NCBI RefSeq assembly: GCF_900163545.1
Contig: NZ_FUHW01000038.1
Span: 310,001 to 374,000, forward strand
Reading direction: 5' to 3'
Source of the DNA: Arthrobacter rhombi
GTDB lineage: Bacteria > Actinomycetota > Actinomycetes > Actinomycetales > Micrococcaceae
Length of the DNA: 64,000 bases
In this document: in pieces, positions 1 to 9,897 of the stretch
Layout: each line of letters begins with the position of its first letter
Numbering within the stretch: the stretch's first letter is position 1
The notes under the pieces: model-generated
Seen by the model: only the letters and a program-made list of their open reading frames with translations
Database searches by the model: none
Told to the model about the DNA's origin: nothing
Position numbers and translations under genes: made by a program

Positions 1-96
1 ACCGAGCTGGACGGCGCGCAACGCTGCCGAGTAGCCGGCGCTGCCGCCACCAAGGATGAGTACATCGAATTCTTGCGTTGTTGCCGATTCGGCCAC
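1..96 (-). CDS. lpdA: Dihydrolipoyl dehydrogenase, N-terminal fragment (window edge)
   Basis: Only the first 32 codons are inside the window; the rest lies beyond base 1. The reverse strand begins with GTG at 94-96 behind a GAGGGAG ribosome site and encodes a short polar leader followed by the FAD-binding Rossmann motif GGGSAGYSAA at about residues 17-26. This is typical of the E3 flavoprotein that reoxidises lipoamide in 2-oxoacid dehydrogenase complexes. Its position downstream of pepA fits the actinobacterial lpd locus. Another flavoprotein of the same disulfide reductase family cannot be excluded from 32 residues. Confidence 0.75.
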   Translation of the reverse strand, partial: MAESATTQEFDVLILGGGSAGYSAALRAVQLG

Positions 97-124
97 GTTA
101 ACGCTCCCTCGCGAGTGAGATGAG

Positions 125-144
125 GCCCCCGCGTAGTTGGGGGC
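125..144. terminator. Small GC hairpin between pepA and lpdA
   Basis: GCCCCC at 125-130 and GGGGGC at 139-144 can form a 6-bp stem with an 8-base loop. It lies in the 207-base gap between the end of pepA and the start of lpdA on the same strand. There is no T tract, so it may be a weak terminator or just GC-rich sequence. Confidence 0.25.
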
Positions 145-303
145 TCGTTCCATGTGTTCTGCCTGTTCGACCTCGTGGCCGGGCAGGCACTGCCTACTAT
201 TCTTTCAGCATTCACCTTAGCGCGGACCATGGCCGATCATCCACATCCCGTGACCGGCGGATCGTGGGTCGGTGATCAGTCTCATGGGCCGCTGCCAGGA
301 AAA

Positions 304-1815
304 TTACTGTGCTGCCAGCTCTTCTGCGTAGGTCAGGAGCGTGCGCAGACCCGATCCGGTGCCGTTCTTGGGCACGTAACCATAGGGTGCGACGTCGTTA
401 TACGAGGGGCCGGCAATGTCGATATGTGCCCAGGGGATCTTCTGGCCATCGACTTCACCAACGAACTCCTGCAAGAACGCTGCGGCGGTCATCATCCCGC
501 CGTTGCGTTCGCCGGCGTTGGCCAGATCGGCGACGGTCGAGTCCAGGGAAGCCCTGAGTTCCTCGGGCATCGGCATGCCCCAGGCGGATTCACCGGAGGT
601 TCCTGCGGCACCGACGAGCGCATCGCGAACCCCGGTGTCGCCCATGATGCCGCTGGTACGGCGGCCCAATGAGATCAGCTGGGCGCCGGTCAACGTGGCG
701 ATGTCGATGATGACGTCGGGCTTTTCGGCGCTGGCAGCGACGAGACCGTCTGCCATGACCAATCGGCCTTCAGCGTCGGTGTTCAGGTTTTCAACGGTCT
801 TGCCACCGAACATGGTGAAGACGTCGCCGGGACGGGCAGCGTGGCCGCCGGGCATGTTCTCGGCCAGGCAAAGCCATGCGGTCGCGCGCAGCGGCAGCCC
901 GAGTTCCGCGATGGCGAGCATGGTTCCCAGTACGGTGGCCGCACCAGCCATATCCGACTTCATGAAGTGCATGTTTGCCGCCGGCTTCAACGAGATACCG
1001 CCGGTGTCGAAAGTGATGCCCTTGCCGACGAGGGCGAGGTGGCGGCGGGCCTTGGCCGGGGAGTATTCCAGTTTGACCAGGCGCGGCTGACGGGAAGAAC
1101 CCTTGCCGACGCCCATGATTCCGCCGTAGCCGTCCTTTTCCAGGCGCTTCTCGTCGTAAACGGTGACCTTGATCGGCAGCGATTTCACGGCGGTGCGTGA
1201 TTCCGCGGCGAAGGACTCGGGGAAGAGGTCGGCAGGGGAGGTATTGACCAGGTCGCGCACCCCGCGCACGGAGCGGCCAAGGATGGCGGCACGACGCAAG
1301 GCGGCGGGCAGGGCCTTGTGGGCCGACGCAGCGGTGGCGATGATGCCCTCGATCAAGGGCGTCTTCTCCGGGGCCTTCGAGAGGTGGTTGGAGAAAGCAT
1401 AGGCGCCCAAGGCCACGCCTTCGGCAACGGCTGTGGCCGATTCGACGGTGGGAGCCGGCAGGGCGAAGACGACCTTGGGGAGTCCCTTGAGTTGGCGGGC
1501 TGCAGCACCGGCGGCACGACGCAGTGCCTCGGTTTCAGGGGCCTCGCCGGCGACGGCGCCGAGACCGGTGAGGACCAGGACGTCGGCCTTGAGCGAAGCC
1601 GGGGCGGGCAGTCGGAGGATTTCATCCGCCGCACCGGTGGCGCCCAGGGCGGGCAGTGAGTCCTGCAGGGCCGAGGATTCTGCCTTCGGAAGGGGGGAAT
1701 CGAGCAGTCGAGGGCCGTCTTTGCCCTTGGCGACGGCGATGACGACGGCGTTGGCCGTCACCCGCCGTACGTCGGGGGAGACGGCGGTCAGCTTCAGTTC
1801 GCTGGCGTTGATCAC
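304..1815 (-). CDS. pepA: Leucyl aminopeptidase (M17 family)
   Basis: A cytosolic M17 metallo-aminopeptidase of 503 residues that removes N-terminal residues, notably leucine, during peptide turnover. The N-terminal half is the variable macro-like domain. The catalytic domain carries the metal ligands K265 and D270 in VGKGITFDTGG, the catalytic lysine near 277, and the family signature NTDAEGRL at 345-352. Length is usual for the family. The start is GTG, with AAGGA nine bases upstream. It shares the strand with lpdA and is divergent from the PAC2 gene, with 231 bases between the two starts. Confidence 0.95.
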   Translation of the reverse strand: MINASELKLTAVSPDVRRVTANAVVIAVAKGKDGPRLLDSPLPKAESSALQDSLPALGATGAADEILRLPAPASLKADVLVLTGLGAVAGEAPETEALRRAAGAAARQLKGLPKVVFALPAPTVESATAVAEGVALGAYAFSNHLSKAPEKTPLIEGIIATAASAHKALPAALRRAAILGRSVRGVRDLVNTSPADLFPESFAAESRTAVKSLPIKVTVYDEKRLEKDGYGGIMGVGKGSSRQPRLVKLEYSPAKARRHLALVGKGITFDTGGISLKPAANMHFMKSDMAGAATVLGTMLAIAELGLPLRATAWLCLAENMPGGHAARPGDVFTMFGGKTVENLNTDAEGRLVMADGLVAASAEKPDVIIDIATLTGAQLISLGRRTSGIMGDTGVRDALVGAAGTSGESAWGMPMPEELRASLDSTVADLANAGERNGGMMTAAAFLQEFVGEVDGQKIPWAHIDIAGPSYNDVAPYGYVPKNGTGSGLRTLLTYAEELAAQ

Positions 1816-2046
1816 GGGTCCGGATCCTTAATGCAGCCGCCCACCCGGGGCCGCGGTTGATGTGTGAAGTAGATGTTGCGTTACCTCCGATCGTATCGCT
1901 GACCGGCAGTGGTTGGTGTCCATTGACGTCTTACTGGGCCGAGCCTGCGGGTCCAACCGATAGAATGGTCAGTGGGTCGGGAAGGAATCCGACCCCACGC
2001 GTGTTGAACCCGAAGGTGCATGCCCGAGTCCCTGGAAGGAGACACC

Positions 2047-2982
2047 ATGCTTGATCCCTTGTCCCTCGTCAGGCTCGACGACGAGGTCGTCGATGAAGTG
2101 CGCCTCCAAGGACTGGGAATGCTGGTCTCTCTCGCCGGCCATGCTGATGCCGGGCAGCTCAGCCAACAGATCCGCAGGGAACTGCTGGGCCACCTTGACT
2201 CGGAACTCATCGCCTCCTTCGACGCCGACCAACTGGTCAATTACCGTGAACGACGCCCGCAGATTTCGCTGGCCGCCGACCACTTCACCGACTACGCGGC
2301 CCCCGTGATCGAATTGCACCGGCTCACCGATGGGCTGGGAACCGACTTCCTCTTTCTGACCGGCTCGGAACCGGATTTCCAATGGGAACGATTCGCTGCT
2401 GCAGTCGTCTTGCTGGCCCGGGGCCTGAACGTCTCGTTGACCGCTGGGATCGGTGCTGCCCCCTTGCCGGTTCCGCACACCCGACGTATCGGGGTCACGG
2501 TACACGGCAACCGGCCGGACCTGAGGGAAGGCATTTCGACGTGGAACCCCTCAGCGCAGATCCCCGCAGCGGCAGCCCATCTGGTGGAAATGCGACTGGA
2601 CGCGGACGGTCGCGACGTCGTGGGCTACGACCTTCACGTTCCTCACTATCTAGCTGATTCGGAGTACCCGCAGGTCGCCGTGGCTGCGATGGAGTTCTTG
2701 GGTGCCGCCCTGGGCTTGGGGCTGCCTTCTGACCATCTGCGTGAAGCGGCCCGGAAGGTCGAAGGGCAAATCGCCGAACAGGTTGCCGATGCCCCGGATG
2801 TCCAGCGAATGGTCGCTAATTTCGAAAAGCGTTTCGACGCCCACGAGCCCGAAGCCGAACGGCGTTCACTCCTCCTCACGGCCGACGAGGTGGTTCCCGA
2901 TGGAGAGGATTTGGGGATGGCTGCTGAAGCCTTCCTGTCCTCGCAAGCAGCCAAGGCCGACCCTGAAGAAAACGGTCAGTGA
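2047..2982 (+). CDS. PAC2 family protein (proteasome assembly chaperone-like)
   Basis: A 311-residue soluble protein whose beginning (LDPLSLVRLDDEVVDE) and general layout match actinobacterial PAC2-family proteins, relatives of Rv2125 of M. tuberculosis. PAC2 domains are known in eukaryotic and archaeal proteasome assembly chaperones; the bacterial function is unsettled. The ATG at 2047 is preferred over an upstream in-frame codon at 2020 because GGAAGGAG precedes it. The stop codon overlaps the GTG of the MFS gene (GTGA), so the two are translationally coupled. Recognition is from memory of family sequences. Confidence 0.75.
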   Translation: MLDPLSLVRLDDEVVDEVRLQGLGMLVSLAGHADAGQLSQQIRRELLGHLDSELIASFDADQLVNYRERRPQISLAADHFTDYAAPVIELHRLTDGLGTDFLFLTGSEPDFQWERFAAAVVLLARGLNVSLTAGIGAAPLPVPHTRRIGVTVHGNRPDLREGISTWNPSAQIPAAAAHLVEMRLDADGRDVVGYDLHVPHYLADSEYPQVAVAAMEFLGAALGLGLPSDHLREAARKVEGQIAEQVADAPDVQRMVANFEKRFDAHEPEAERRSLLLTADEVVPDGEDLGMAAEAFLSSQAAKADPEENGQ

Positions 2983-4325
2983 CCTCTCTGAGGGGTCGGT
3001 TCGCCTCCGGATCTGCTTGGTGGGTCTGGGGAATCGGCGTCTTCGCCTACATGGTTGCTGTCACCCAGCGGACCAGCTTCGGTGTTGCCGGGTTGGAGGC
3101 CACGTCCCGATTCGACGCTAGCGCCTCCATTTTGGGAATGTTCAGCGTGGTCCAGCTCGTGGTCTACGCCGGTTTGCAGATCCCCGTCGGCATGCTGATC
3201 GATAAGTTTGGTTCTCGACGGCTGATCATCTTCGGTGCCCTGCTGATGGGGCTCGGGCAGATGTTGCTGGCCCTGGCCACGTCGGTTCCGGCCGGACTCG
3301 TGGGACGGTTCTTCGTCGGTGCCGGCGATGCCATGACCTTCGTATCGGTGATCCGCCTGATTTCTGCGTGGTTTCCGGGGTACCGCGTCCCGATGCTCAC
3401 CCAGTTCACCGGCATGGTCGGCCAGCTGGGACAGTTACTCAGCCTGGTGCCGTTCGTGGCCCTTTTGCATTGGGCCGGATGGACGACGTCGTTCCTGTCC
3501 TTGGCTGCGTTATGTGTGCTGGCATTCGTGCTTTCCCTGGCCGTGGTGCGCGACCAGCCGCCCGGAAGTGCGCCGTTGCCCTCCGGCCCACCACCTAAAT
3601 CGTTGGCCGTCCTGCGCGAAGCATGGCGCCAGCCAGGAACTCGGCTGGGTTTTTGGACCCATTTCGGTCTGCAATTCACGTCCAACGTCTTCCTGTTGGC
3701 CTGGGGTTACCCCTTCCTCGTTTCCGGCCAGGGACTGGACCCGACTGCGGCTTCTGGTTTGATGACGATCTTCGTTCTCGTCTCGCTGGTCTTTGGACCA
3801 CTCTTCGGAGCGATCGTCGCGCGGCACCCCCTGCGACGGTCGACCTTGGCACTGGGAATCATCGCGCTGATCTCGGCGTCCTGGGCTGCCGTTTTGTTGT
3901 GGCCGGGGCCCGCACCGCTGGCCCTGCTGGTCGTGTTGCTGATCCTGTTGGCCATCGGTGGCCCGGGGTCCATGATCGGCTTTGATTTCGCAAGGACCTT
4001 CAACACCCCTCAGAGCATGGGAACCGCGACGGGGATCGTCAACGTCGGCGGGTTCACCGCCGCGTTGATCAGCGTATATTTCATCGGACTGATTCTTGAC
4101 CTGCAGTTTGCGGCTGCGGGCGGTCAGGGAGATCTATATAACCTCGATGCCTTCCGTTGGGCCATGGCCTTCCAGTTCCTCCCCCTGGCGGCGGGTGCCG
4201 TCGGCATCATCACCACCCGGCACAAGACGCGAAGCGACCTGGCCCACGACGGTGTGGTGATTGTTCCTCTCCGGCAGGCTCTGGCGGAACGTCGGTGGCG
4301 CCGAGGCCGTCGGCCCCGCAACTGA
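2979..4325 (+). CDS. MFS transporter
   Basis: A 448-residue integral membrane protein with about twelve hydrophobic segments. The loop after segment 2 reads GMLIDKFGSRR, close to the MFS signature between helices 2 and 3. The second half begins near residue 215 after a hydrophilic central loop. It probably moves a small solute by proton symport or antiport; the substrate cannot be told from sequence. The GTG start overlaps the stop of the PAC2 gene. The C-terminus is basic. Confidence 0.85.
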   Translation: MTSLRGRFASGSAWWVWGIGVFAYMVAVTQRTSFGVAGLEATSRFDASASILGMFSVVQLVVYAGLQIPVGMLIDKFGSRRLIIFGALLMGLGQMLLALATSVPAGLVGRFFVGAGDAMTFVSVIRLISAWFPGYRVPMLTQFTGMVGQLGQLLSLVPFVALLHWAGWTTSFLSLAALCVLAFVLSLAVVRDQPPGSAPLPSGPPPKSLAVLREAWRQPGTRLGFWTHFGLQFTSNVFLLAWGYPFLVSGQGLDPTAASGLMTIFVLVSLVFGPLFGAIVARHPLRRSTLALGIIALISASWAAVLLWPGPAPLALLVVLLILLAIGGPGSMIGFDFARTFNTPQSMGTATGIVNVGGFTAALISVYFIGLILDLQFAAAGGQGDLYNLDAFRWAMAFQFLPLAAGAVGIITTRHKTRSDLAHDGVVIVPLRQALAERRWRRGRRPRN

Positions 4326-4348
4326 CCTTTGAATACCAAATAAAGAGT

Positions 4349-4384
4349 CACTGGCCCCTCACCGTGGCCCCTCGGGTGCCAGTG
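4349..4384. terminator. Inverted repeat after the MFS gene
   Basis: CACTGGC at 4349-4355 pairs with GCCAGTG at 4378-4384 around a 22-base GC-rich loop. It begins 23 bases after the MFS stop codon. There is no T run, so it is a possible, weak terminator separating MFS from DUF4192. Confidence 0.35.
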
Positions 4385-4417
4385 GGGCCCCACGTTCCAC
4401 AGGGAGCTAGCCGGGAC

Positions 4418-4446
4418 CTGAAAACGGCGAGCCACCGGAACACGGT
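4418..4446 (+). promoter_or_regulatory. Candidate promoter for a leaderless DUF4192 mRNA
   Basis: CTGAAA at 4418-4423 and CACGGT at 4441-4446 are 17 bases apart. The -10-like hexamer ends exactly six bases before the ATG at 4453, a spacing repeated at many genes in this window. Confidence 0.35.
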
Positions 4447-4452
4447 GGAGGG

Positions 4453-5595
4453 ATGAATAGTTCACCGGGACAACTCTCCGTCAGCGATGCCGAAGGCGTC
4501 ATCTCCCTCGTGCCCCACCTGCTCGGATTTCATCCGCGCGAAAGCCTGGTGGTCCTGATCATGCGGGAAAAAGCCCTGGAAGCCACGCTGAGGGTGGATC
4601 TTCCGGCCCCGGGAACAGGCCTGATGGGGGCCCGAAGGTTCACCCGGCAGCTGGTCGACTATTTGCGGGCGGCCCCCGAAGCAGATGGAGCCTGCTTGGT
4701 CCTGTATTCAGAACTGGCCCATGCTGAAGGACATCTCCTCCCGTATCGGGATTTCACCGATGCCGTAACCAGCCAGCTTCAACGGTGCGGCTACCAGGTG
4801 CCCGATGCCTGGCTCGTTGGTTGCGGACGTTGGTGGTCTTACTTTTGTGGCGGTCCAACCTGCTGCCCGACCTCCGGCCGGCCGATCGAGTCGGTGCTGC
4901 TTTCGGAAGCACATTTGAACATGGTCTTGCGGGGGAGTAGCCCGATGGCAGAACCCTGGGACGGGACGGGCGCAGAAACCTGGCCTGGGGTTGAAGCCGT
5001 TCGTGAGGTGGTGGATGAACACCAACGCGCCGGCGGAGGGTGGAGGGAATCGATTCGCGGGCTGGAGCGATGGTGTGCCGCCCTGGACCAAGAGCCGCAG
5101 GAGCTCGTGACGAAACTACGCTCAAACCCCTCGGACACTGGTGCTTTGCTGGCTTCTCTGCGCACTGACTTAGTTCGGGACGCCTTGCCCTTCGCCGCGG
5201 GAAGCTCGGGGGCCGGGGCCCGAAGCGCTTTGGTCGGCAGACTGCGCAATGCCGATGCCAACGCAGAGTTGCGCGAATTGGGCGAGTTCATGTTGGGCAA
5301 CTCGGACCAGGCTCCTCATTGGGGGACCCTCGAAAAACTCTGGGAAGTGGGTCGGGGGATCCTGCCGGCGGCACGCGGAAGGGACCGCTGTGCGTTGCTG
5401 TGTATCTTGGGCTGGGTTGAGTGGGCCAAAGGTCACAGCAGCGGCGCCCACGCCCTGATCGCCACCTGCCGTTCCGAGGCGCCCGAATACCGCTTGGCCG
5501 CGCTGCTGGGGGCCTTTCTTGCCCGGGGGCGGCTGCCCCGGTGGGCCACCAACCGGGAAACCGCATGGGCCGGCAGTCTTGAGCCTGGCCAATGA
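4453..5595 (+). CDS. DUF4192 family protein
   Basis: A 380-residue soluble protein beginning with the DUF4192 pattern: SVSDAEGVISLVPHLLGF, then PRESLVVLIM within the first 40 residues. The family is widespread in actinobacteria and its function is unknown. It often sits near sigA, as here. GGAGGG lies directly against the ATG, too close for a normal ribosome site, so leaderless translation from the promoter noted just upstream is possible. No catalytic motif is evident. Confidence 0.85.
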   Translation: MNSSPGQLSVSDAEGVISLVPHLLGFHPRESLVVLIMREKALEATLRVDLPAPGTGLMGARRFTRQLVDYLRAAPEADGACLVLYSELAHAEGHLLPYRDFTDAVTSQLQRCGYQVPDAWLVGCGRWWSYFCGGPTCCPTSGRPIESVLLSEAHLNMVLRGSSPMAEPWDGTGAETWPGVEAVREVVDEHQRAGGGWRESIRGLERWCAALDQEPQELVTKLRSNPSDTGALLASLRTDLVRDALPFAAGSSGAGARSALVGRLRNADANAELRELGEFMLGNSDQAPHWGTLEKLWEVGRGILPAARGRDRCALLCILGWVEWAKGHSSGAHALIATCRSEAPEYRLAALLGAFLARGRLPRWATNRETAWAGSLEPGQ

Positions 5596-5844
5596 CAAGC
5601 GTGGGCTCGAAACGTGAGAGACTATTAACCGCAGACCCGGTTGGGTCCGTGTCCTTGGGGACGGTAGCCACTGTCCCGCCCCGTGATCCACTTTCGGATT
5701 CGGGAACAAAAGGCCGAATGTAGGCGTTGCAACCACTGGACCCTTCATTCGGATTCGCCTCTATGGCGGAACTCGGACTTGACAGGGTCATAGTGGTGTT
5801 ACCCGTCAGGTGGCGCCGCGGTCGATCCGTGAGAAAGGTTATTC
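5596..5844. other. 249-base leader region of sigA
   Basis: Non-coding stretch between DUF4192 and sigA. It contains a sigmaR/sigmaH-type promoter at 5702-5728 (separate entry) and an isolated TTGACA at 5779-5784 with no convincing -10 at the usual distance. A run GAGAGACTATTAA at about 5616-5628 could be part of another promoter. I see no clear terminator or riboswitch. Confidence 0.5.
5702..5728 (+). promoter_or_regulatory. SigmaR/SigmaH-type promoter upstream of sigA
   Basis: GGGAAC at 5702-5707 and CGTT at 5725-5728 are separated by 17 bases. This matches the GGGAAY-N16/17-CGTT promoter recognised by the disulfide-stress sigma factors sigmaR (Streptomyces) and sigmaH (Mycobacterium). Predicted transcription start is about 5735, giving a leader of about 110 bases. 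The same pattern occurs before msrB in this window. Confidence 0.6.
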
Positions 5845-7110
<1,266 letters not shown>

Positions 7111-7139
7111 ATCAGCGCGTCGGAGAACCGATCCGAAAG

Positions 7140-7182
7140 CACAGGCCGGCACCCCTGCACAGGGGTGCCGGCCTGTGCTTTT
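7140..7182 (+). terminator. Rho-independent terminator of sigA
   Basis: A perfect 18-bp stem (7140-7157 with 7160-7177) and a two-base CA loop, followed by CTTTT. It starts 29 bases after the sigA stop codon. Confidence 0.92.
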
Positions 7183-7240
7183 CCACCATGGTGGGTGCGC
7201 CTCGGTGGCGGACCCGGTCCGGTGGTCAACGAGTGCGGAC

Positions 7241-7276
7241 AAAAAAGCGGGAACCGTGTGTTCACGGTTCCCGCTT
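7241..7276 (-). terminator. Terminator of the DUF7455 gene
   Basis: A 14-bp perfect stem (7245-7258 with 7263-7276) and a four-base loop. Read on the minus strand it is followed by a run of six T (AAAAAA at 7241-7246 on the plus strand). It lies 36 bases past the stop of the minus-strand DUF7455 gene, back to back with the sigA terminator. Confidence 0.9.
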
Positions 7277-7312
7277 CAGCAGTCTTGAGCCCGGGGGCTC
7301 TTCGACGGAGGA

Positions 7313-7540
7313 TCAGTCCTCGTCGTCGTAGACCGGCTTCTCATGAAGTTTGTCGGTTTCGTCCTGCCATTCGGCGGTCATGGGCCGCAGCTTGGCCTCG
7401 ACGTCGCGTGCGTGGTGGCCGCAGAAGAGCAGCTCTCCACCAGAGGTCTGAAGAACCGCCCGCACATAGGCCTGTGCTCCGCAGCGGTCGCAGCGATCAA
7501 GTGCGGACAGTCCGCGTGTTGCCACTGATGTTGGCGTCAT
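7313..7540 (-). CDS. DUF7455 family small zinc-ribbon-like protein
   Basis: A 75-residue protein with a compact metal-binding pattern: C17-x2-C20 and C40-G-H-H43. The C-terminal tail is acidic. The family is conserved in actinobacteria and usually lies beside sigA; its function is unknown. The ATG at 7540 has a near-perfect AAGGAGG five bases upstream. It converges with sigA and is closed by its own terminator. Confidence 0.85.
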   Translation of the reverse strand: MTPTSVATRGLSALDRCDRCGAQAYVRAVLQTSGGELLFCGHHARDVEAKLRPMTAEWQDETDKLHEKPVYDDED

Positions 7541-7781
7541 GATGACCTCCTTGGATCTCGTGTACTCAATACAACCAGCTACGGCGATAAATCATCCCGT
7601 CATGACTCGACTTTCGCTCACCGCGTAGCGTTCCGCAGGCATTATCGGCATGGGCGTGTCGTGCGCCACGCCTGATTTTCCGTTGAAAAGCTGTAACGGC
7701 GCGGGAACCGTGAGATGTCGGATGCGGGGACTATCGTGGAAGTGGTCCGAAATTCCATCGTCAACAAGGAGCACGTCCCCC

Positions 7782-9887
7782 GTGGCACCGAGTTCTGAGT
7801 ACAACGCACGCCACCTCTCCGTGCTGGAAGGCCTGGAAGCGGTCCGCAAACGCCCGGGCATGTATGTCGGTTCCACCGATTCGCGCGGACTCATGCACTG
7901 CCTCTGGGAGATTATCGACAACTCGGTGGACGAGGCCCTCGGCGGCTTCGGGCAAAGCATCACCATCGTGCTGCACTCGGACGGGTCGGTAGAAATTCAC
8001 GACGATGGCCGCGGCATTCCCGTGGACGTCGAACCTAAAACCGGGCTGACCGGCGTTGAAGTCGTTTTCACCAAACTTCACGCCGGCGGGAAATTTGGTG
8101 GCGGTTCATATACGGCCTCCGGCGGCCTCCACGGCGTGGGTGCCAGTGTGGTCAACGCCCTGTCGGGGCGCCTCGATGTCCAGGTGGACCGGGGCGGCAA
8201 GACCTACCAGATGCAATTCCGGCGGGGAGAGCCGGGGCGCTTCAAGGACACCGGTAAGCCCAAACCCGAGGCACCTTTCGAGCCGTTCGTGGAAAACTCT
8301 GAACTCGACATCGTTGGCAAGGCCAAGCGTGGGGTCACCGGAACCCGCATCCGCTACTGGGCCGACGAACAGATCTTTATCGCCGATGCCAAATTCTCCT
8401 ACGAGGAACTCGAAGCACGCGCCCGGCAGACCGCATTCCTCGTGCCGGGCCTCCGGCTGACCTTGCGTGATGAACGCAAGCTGCCGGGAACCGCTGGCGC
8501 GGACGGGCCGATCGAAGAGATCTTCCACCATGATGGCGGGATCTCGGAATTCGTCGACTACCTGGCCCATGATCCGGCCGTCACCGACATCTGGCGCATC
8601 CAGGGGACAGGAGCCTTCAAGGAATCCGTACCCGTCCTCGACGACTCCGGGCACAGCAAGGTGATGGAGGTCGAACGTTCCTGCGAGGTCGATGTTGCCT
8701 TGCGGTGGGGTGTCGGCTATGACACCACCGTGCGTTCCTTCGTGAACATCATCGCCACGCCCAAGGGCGGTACGCACCAGACAGGTTTCGAGCAAGCACT
8801 TCTGAAGACCTTCCGTAAGGTGATCGAGTCCAACGCCCGCAAGTTGAAGGCCGGCAACGACAAGATCGAGAAGGATGACGTCACCGCCGGCATGACGGCG
8901 GTCCTGACCGTCCGCCTGGCCGAACCCCAATTCGAGGGCCAGACCAAGGAGATCCTCGGGACGTCGGCAGTGCGCCAGATCGTTTCCCGGGTGGTGGAGA
9001 AGCAACTTGCTGCCCGCCTGACCTCCTCCGCGCGAGCGGATAAACAGCAGGCCGGGGCCGTGCTGGAAAAGGTCGTCAACGAGATGAAGTCCCGGATCTC
9101 GGCTCGGGTTCATAAGGAGACGCAGCGGCGCAAAAGTGCGCTGGAAACCTCATCGTTGCCGACGAAATTAGCTGACTGCCGAAGCGATAACGTCGAACGT
9201 TCAGAACTGTTCATCGTGGAGGGCGATTCGGCGCTCGGAACCGCGAAGCTGGCCCGTTCCTCCGATTTCCAGGCGCTGCTGCCGATCCGTGGCAAGATCT
9301 TGAACGTCCAGAAAGCCTCGGTGGGGGACATGCTCTCCAACGCCGAATGTGCTGCCCTCATCCAAGTCGTTGGCGCCGGCTCCGGGAGAAGCTTTGATAT
9401 TTCTGCCGCCCGCTACGGCAAGGTCGTCCTGATGACCGATGCCGATGTCGACGGGGCCCATATCCGCACGCTTCTGCTGACCCTCTTCTTCCGCTACATG
9501 CGACCGATGGTCGAGCACGGCCGGGTCTATGCTGCGGTGCCGCCCCTGCATCGAGTGGAGGTTATCCATTCGGGGGCCAAGCCCAATGAAATGGTCTATA
9601 CCTACTCGGAGAACGAATTACATACCGTGCTTGCCGAACTTGGGGCGAAGGGCAAAAAATACAAGGAGCCCATCCAACGCTATAAAGGTCTGGGCGAAAT
9701 GGACGCCGAGCAGTTGGCCGAAACAACGATGGATCCGCGCCACCGCATGTTGCGCCGGGTGAACATTGCCGATGCTGAGCGGGCCGAGCAGGTCTTCGAT
9801 TTGTTGATGGGCAGCGATGTCGCTCCGCGTAAGGAATTCATTATCGCTGGTGCTGAACGTTTGGATATGGAGAACATCGACGCCTGA
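7782..9887 (+). CDS. parE: DNA topoisomerase IV subunit B (ParE/GyrB family)
   Basis: ATP-hydrolysing subunit of a type IIA topoisomerase, 701 residues. The GHKL ATPase domain has IIDNSVDEAL near residue 43, DDGRGIP near 75 and the lid motif GLHGVGASVVNAL. The TOPRIM domain has EGDSALG near 479 and DADVDGAHIR near 552, and the tail carries QRYKGLGEM. An earlier in-frame codon exists, but the GTG at 7782 has AAGGAG ten bases upstream and gives the usual N-terminus. The matching A subunit is at 17721-20504, so this is assigned as ParE and not GyrB; that assignment rests on locus context. Confidence 0.9.
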   Translation: MAPSSEYNARHLSVLEGLEAVRKRPGMYVGSTDSRGLMHCLWEIIDNSVDEALGGFGQSITIVLHSDGSVEIHDDGRGIPVDVEPKTGLTGVEVVFTKLHAGGKFGGGSYTASGGLHGVGASVVNALSGRLDVQVDRGGKTYQMQFRRGEPGRFKDTGKPKPEAPFEPFVENSELDIVGKAKRGVTGTRIRYWADEQIFIADAKFSYEELEARARQTAFLVPGLRLTLRDERKLPGTAGADGPIEEIFHHDGGISEFVDYLAHDPAVTDIWRIQGTGAFKESVPVLDDSGHSKVMEVERSCEVDVALRWGVGYDTTVRSFVNIIATPKGGTHQTGFEQALLKTFRKVIESNARKLKAGNDKIEKDDVTAGMTAVLTVRLAEPQFEGQTKEILGTSAVRQIVSRVVEKQLAARLTSSARADKQQAGAVLEKVVNEMKSRISARVHKETQRRKSALETSSLPTKLADCRSDNVERSELFIVEGDSALGTAKLARSSDFQALLPIRGKILNVQKASVGDMLSNAECAALIQVVGAGSGRSFDISAARYGKVVLMTDADVDGAHIRTLLLTLFFRYMRPMVEHGRVYAAVPPLHRVEVIHSGAKPNEMVYTYSENELHTVLAELGAKGKKYKEPIQRYKGLGEMDAEQLAETTMDPRHRMLRRVNIADAERAEQVFDLLMGSDVAPRKEFIIAGAERLDMENIDA

Positions 9888-9897
9888 TCGAGGCGCG

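Noticed and set aside
1923..1966. TTGACG (1923) with TAGAAT (1961) as a promoter for the PAC2 gene
   Set aside because: The spacing of 32 bases is far too long for one promoter. TAGAAT alone may be a -10, but I could not support a -35.
5779..5784. TTGACA in the sigA leader as a housekeeping -35
   Set aside because: No acceptable -10 lies 16 to 19 bases downstream.
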